Positions 62,545 to 64,000 of a DNA stretch of 64,000 nt are shown piece after piece. The stretch's first letter is position 1, and every line of letters begins with the position of its first letter. The position numbers and the translations under genes were made by a program. Under the pieces are notes generated by a model, which saw only the letters and a program-made list of their open reading frames with translations, did not search any database and was not told the origin of the DNA. Source of the DNA: Syncephalastrum monosporum B8922 (lineage: Eukaryota; Mucoromycota; Mucoromycetes; Mucorales; Syncephalastraceae); assembly GCA_000697355.1 (NCBI GenBank), contig JNEN01000871.1:1-64000 (forward strand), read 5' to 3'.

Positions 62545-64000
62545 ATGACAGTTGACATGCCTGCTCAAGCTTCCTCATCTGCTCCTCGCCGCCTTGTGCG
62601 CCAAGATGCGTTCCATTTCGGAATCGATCCGCCTTCGCCTGTGACTGGGCCTGCTGCGCACTCTTCCTCTTCTGCTGCTGCTCTTTTTTCTTCGTCTGCC
62701 TCTAGTGGAGGTCGCCGTCTTGTGCGTCAGGACGCCTCCAACTTTGGCATGGACTCTCCCTCGCCTATGACTGGGCCTGCTGCGCGCTCTTCCTCTTCTG
62801 CTGCTGCTCTTTTTTCTTCGTCTGCCTCTAGCGGAGGTCGCCGTCTTGTGCGTCAAGACGCCTCCGACTTTGGCATGGACTCTCTCTCGCCTGTGACTGG
62901 GCCTGTTGCTCGCTCTTCCTCTTCTTCTGCTGGTCGTCGCCGTCTCGCGCGCCAGGATGCCTCACACTTTGGGATGGACACACCTTCGCCTGTCGCTGCC
63001 ACTGCAGCTGGCCCTGCTTCTCGCTCCTCCTCCTCTGCCGCTTCTTTGTCCGGGTTGTTCTCGTCCCTTTCGGTGACCTCTTCCTCTGCCGCCTCCGCGT
63101 CGCCTTCGGGCCCCATCGCTTCTCACGCTGGACGGGCAGCCGCTCCTGCGGCTGGGCGCTCCACCACCACTTCGCCGTCCTTGGCGCTGTTGTTCTCGTC
63201 CCTTTCGGTGAACTCTTCTTCTGCCGCCTCCGCGTCGCCTTCGGGCCCCGTTGCTTCACACGCTGGACGGGCAGCCGCTCCTGCGGCTGGGCGCTCTACC
63301 ACCACTCCGCCTTCCTTGTCGCTGTTGTTCTCCATGCTCTCGGTATCCACAGCTTGCCCCTCCTCTGCGTCTCCTGCCGTCGCTCTCTCGTCGGCCTCGC
63401 CTGCGGTTGCTCCCTGCTCCGCGTCGCCTGCCTTCGCTCCCTGCTCTGCTTCTCCTGCCGTCTCTCCGCCCTCTGCGTCGTCTGCTGCCTCCGCCAAGTG
63501 CCGGCCACGTCCTGGCCATCGCGTCGAGCGCCGTCCCCGCGATCCGCGCTCCTGCTCCGGCCTTGTCACCGGACGTGCCAGTCCGCGTGCCCTTCGGGTG
63601 GCCGCACGCGTGCTGAATCGTGACGCTGGGCCTCCTCCTTTTGTTGTCGCTGCGGCGACCCCTGTGCCCGTCATCTCGCCACCGCCACCGCCACCGCCAC
63701 CGCCACCGTCATCACCATCGCGACCTTGTCGACGTGTCGCGCGCCGTGGCCGTGCTGCGCGCTCGTGTGCCGGCCCTCTCCCTGGCCGTGCCAGCCCGCG
63801 TGCCTTGCGTGTTGCCGCACGCGTCCTGGGCCGTGCGTCGCGCCCTCGCCGTGGCCCTTCGCGGCGTGGCCACGAGGCCTACCTTCCTTCTGGGCCTCCT
63901 CCTGTCATGTCGCCTGCGCCCGTCGCCTGTGGGAAGGTGATTCCACCGCCGCCGTCGCGACCATCACCATCATCACCATCACCGATGCTGTCGCTGTCCC
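62545..64000 (+). CDS. long GC-rich repeat-built open reading frame, unknown function (runs off window)
   Basis: From ATG 62545 the frame is open for 485 codons to the window edge. No domain is recognised. It is built from four successive repeat families. A 126-bp unit (RRLVRQDASNFGMDSPSP core) occurs at 62587, 62713, 62839 and, shortened, 62938. A 135-bp unit (LFSSLSV...AGRAAAPAAGRSTTT) starts at 63055, 63190 and 63325. A 27-bp unit (SASPAVAPC) covers about 63364-63480. A 213-bp-spaced unit (GRASPRALRVAARVL) occurs at 63571 and 63784 and flanks a poly-Pro run. Ser, Ala, Pro and Arg dominate. GC content is far above the rest of the window. The upstream T-rich tract with CAG at 62533 suggests the true first exon may lie further left. 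Confidence 0.45.
   Translation, partial: MTVDMPAQASSSAPRRLVRQDAFHFGIDPPSPVTGPAAHSSSSAAALFSSSASSGGRRLVRQDASNFGMDSPSPMTGPAARSSSSAAALFSSSASSGGRRLVRQDASDFGMDSLSPVTGPVARSSSSSAGRRRLARQDASHFGMDTPSPVAATAAGPASRSSSSAASLSGLFSSLSVTSSSAASASPSGPIASHAGRAAAPAAGRSTTTSPSLALLFSSLSVNSSSAASASPSGPVASHAGRAAAPAAGRSTTTPPSLSLLFSMLSVSTACPSSASPAVALSSASPAVAPCSASPAFAPCSASPAVSPPSASSAASAKCRPRPGHRVERRPRDPRSCSGLVTGRASPRALRVAARVLNRDAGPPPFVVAAATPVPVISPPPPPPPPPPSSPSRPCRRVARRGRAARSCAGPLPGRASPRALRVAARVLGRASRPRRGPSRRGHEAYLPSGPPPVMSPAPVACGKVIPPPPSRPSPSSPSPMLSLS
62587..63040 (+). repeat. 126-bp coding tandem repeat
   Basis: Four copies of a 42-codon unit, the fourth shortened to 33 codons; copies two and three are nearly identical at DNA level, implying recent duplication. 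In-frame period. Confidence 0.9.
63055..63350 (+). repeat. 135-bp coding tandem repeat
   Basis: Two full copies and a partial third of a 45-codon unit at an exact 135-bp spacing (63055, 63190, 63325). Copies one and two differ at only a few positions. Confidence 0.9.
63679..63708 (+). repeat. (CCACCG)n encoding poly-Pro
   Basis: Five CCACCG hexamers inside the terminal ORF encode ten consecutive prolines. Confidence 0.9.

Noticed and set aside
62575..63674. three long minus-strand frames under the terminal ORF
   Set aside because: GC-rich repeats keep several frames open. The plus frame is the only one that is continuous and begins with ATG after a splice-like signal.

Overview
The window is nuclear DNA from a filamentous, early-diverging fungus, most likely Mucoromycota-like. 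Genes are dense and on both strands. They are interrupted by short GT-AG introns, mostly 50-90 nt, with acceptors ending TAG or CAG. Several genes are typical of fungi: a Nha1/Sod2-type Na+/H+ antiporter, an Sfp1-like zinc-finger factor, SET5, Neo1 and CDC4. They sit beside genes that most Dikarya have lost but animals keep: Integrator subunit 2, a SOSS-B/NABP-like OB-fold protein and WDR91. That mixture is the main argument for an early-diverging lineage. The species cannot be named from the sequence alone.

Layout. 1-5.1 kb: 3' part of NAA35 (-), divergent from SF3A3 (+). 5.5-7.7 kb: Na+/H+ antiporter (+). 9.2-10.4 kb: ribokinase (-). 11.5-13.8 kb: CDC4-like F-box/WD40 protein (+). 14.5-15.3 kb: first of three P-loop sulfotransferase-like genes. 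16.3-20.7 kb: Neo1-type P4-ATPase (-), divergent from RPB1 (+, 21.1-26.8 kb) with a repeat-rich CTD. 27.0-29.8 kb: WDR91 (-). 31.5-34.5 kb: second and third sulfotransferase paralogues (+). 34.8-36.2 kb: inositol hexakisphosphate kinase (+). 36.4-37.7 kb: SET5 (-), divergent from a 44-residue TOM7 (+). 38.2-39.8 kb: F-box protein (-). 40.2-40.6 kb: small membrane protein (-). 41.1-43.5 kb: half-length INTS2 (+), tail-to-tail with a SOSS-B-like gene (-) only 9 bp away. 45.2-47.3 kb: FHA-RING ligase of the Dma type (-). 49.9-51.7 kb: importin alpha (+). 52.4-54.3 kb: Sfp1-like zinc-finger factor (+). 54.9-58.0 kb: ribosomal P2 (-), prefoldin 6 (+) and ribosomal uL2 (-).

From about 58 kb the character changes. 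There is a long gene-poor stretch, then two small secreted-peptide candidates facing each other: a six-cysteine CS-alpha-beta defensin-like peptide, and a spliced 63-residue signal-peptide protein. A tandem repeat carrying CRE (TGACGTCA) and CCAAT boxes follows. The window ends in a GC-rich, repeat-built open reading frame that runs off the edge. This last 6 kb is the accessory part of the window and holds most of the unexplained signal.

Most of the core genes are housekeeping: acetylation, splicing, transcription, RNA 3' processing, nuclear import, translation, lipid flipping and ubiquitin ligation. They show no operon-like logic beyond several short divergent promoters and tight convergent ends. 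Exon boundaries were read by eye from splice consensus, frame continuity and family similarity.
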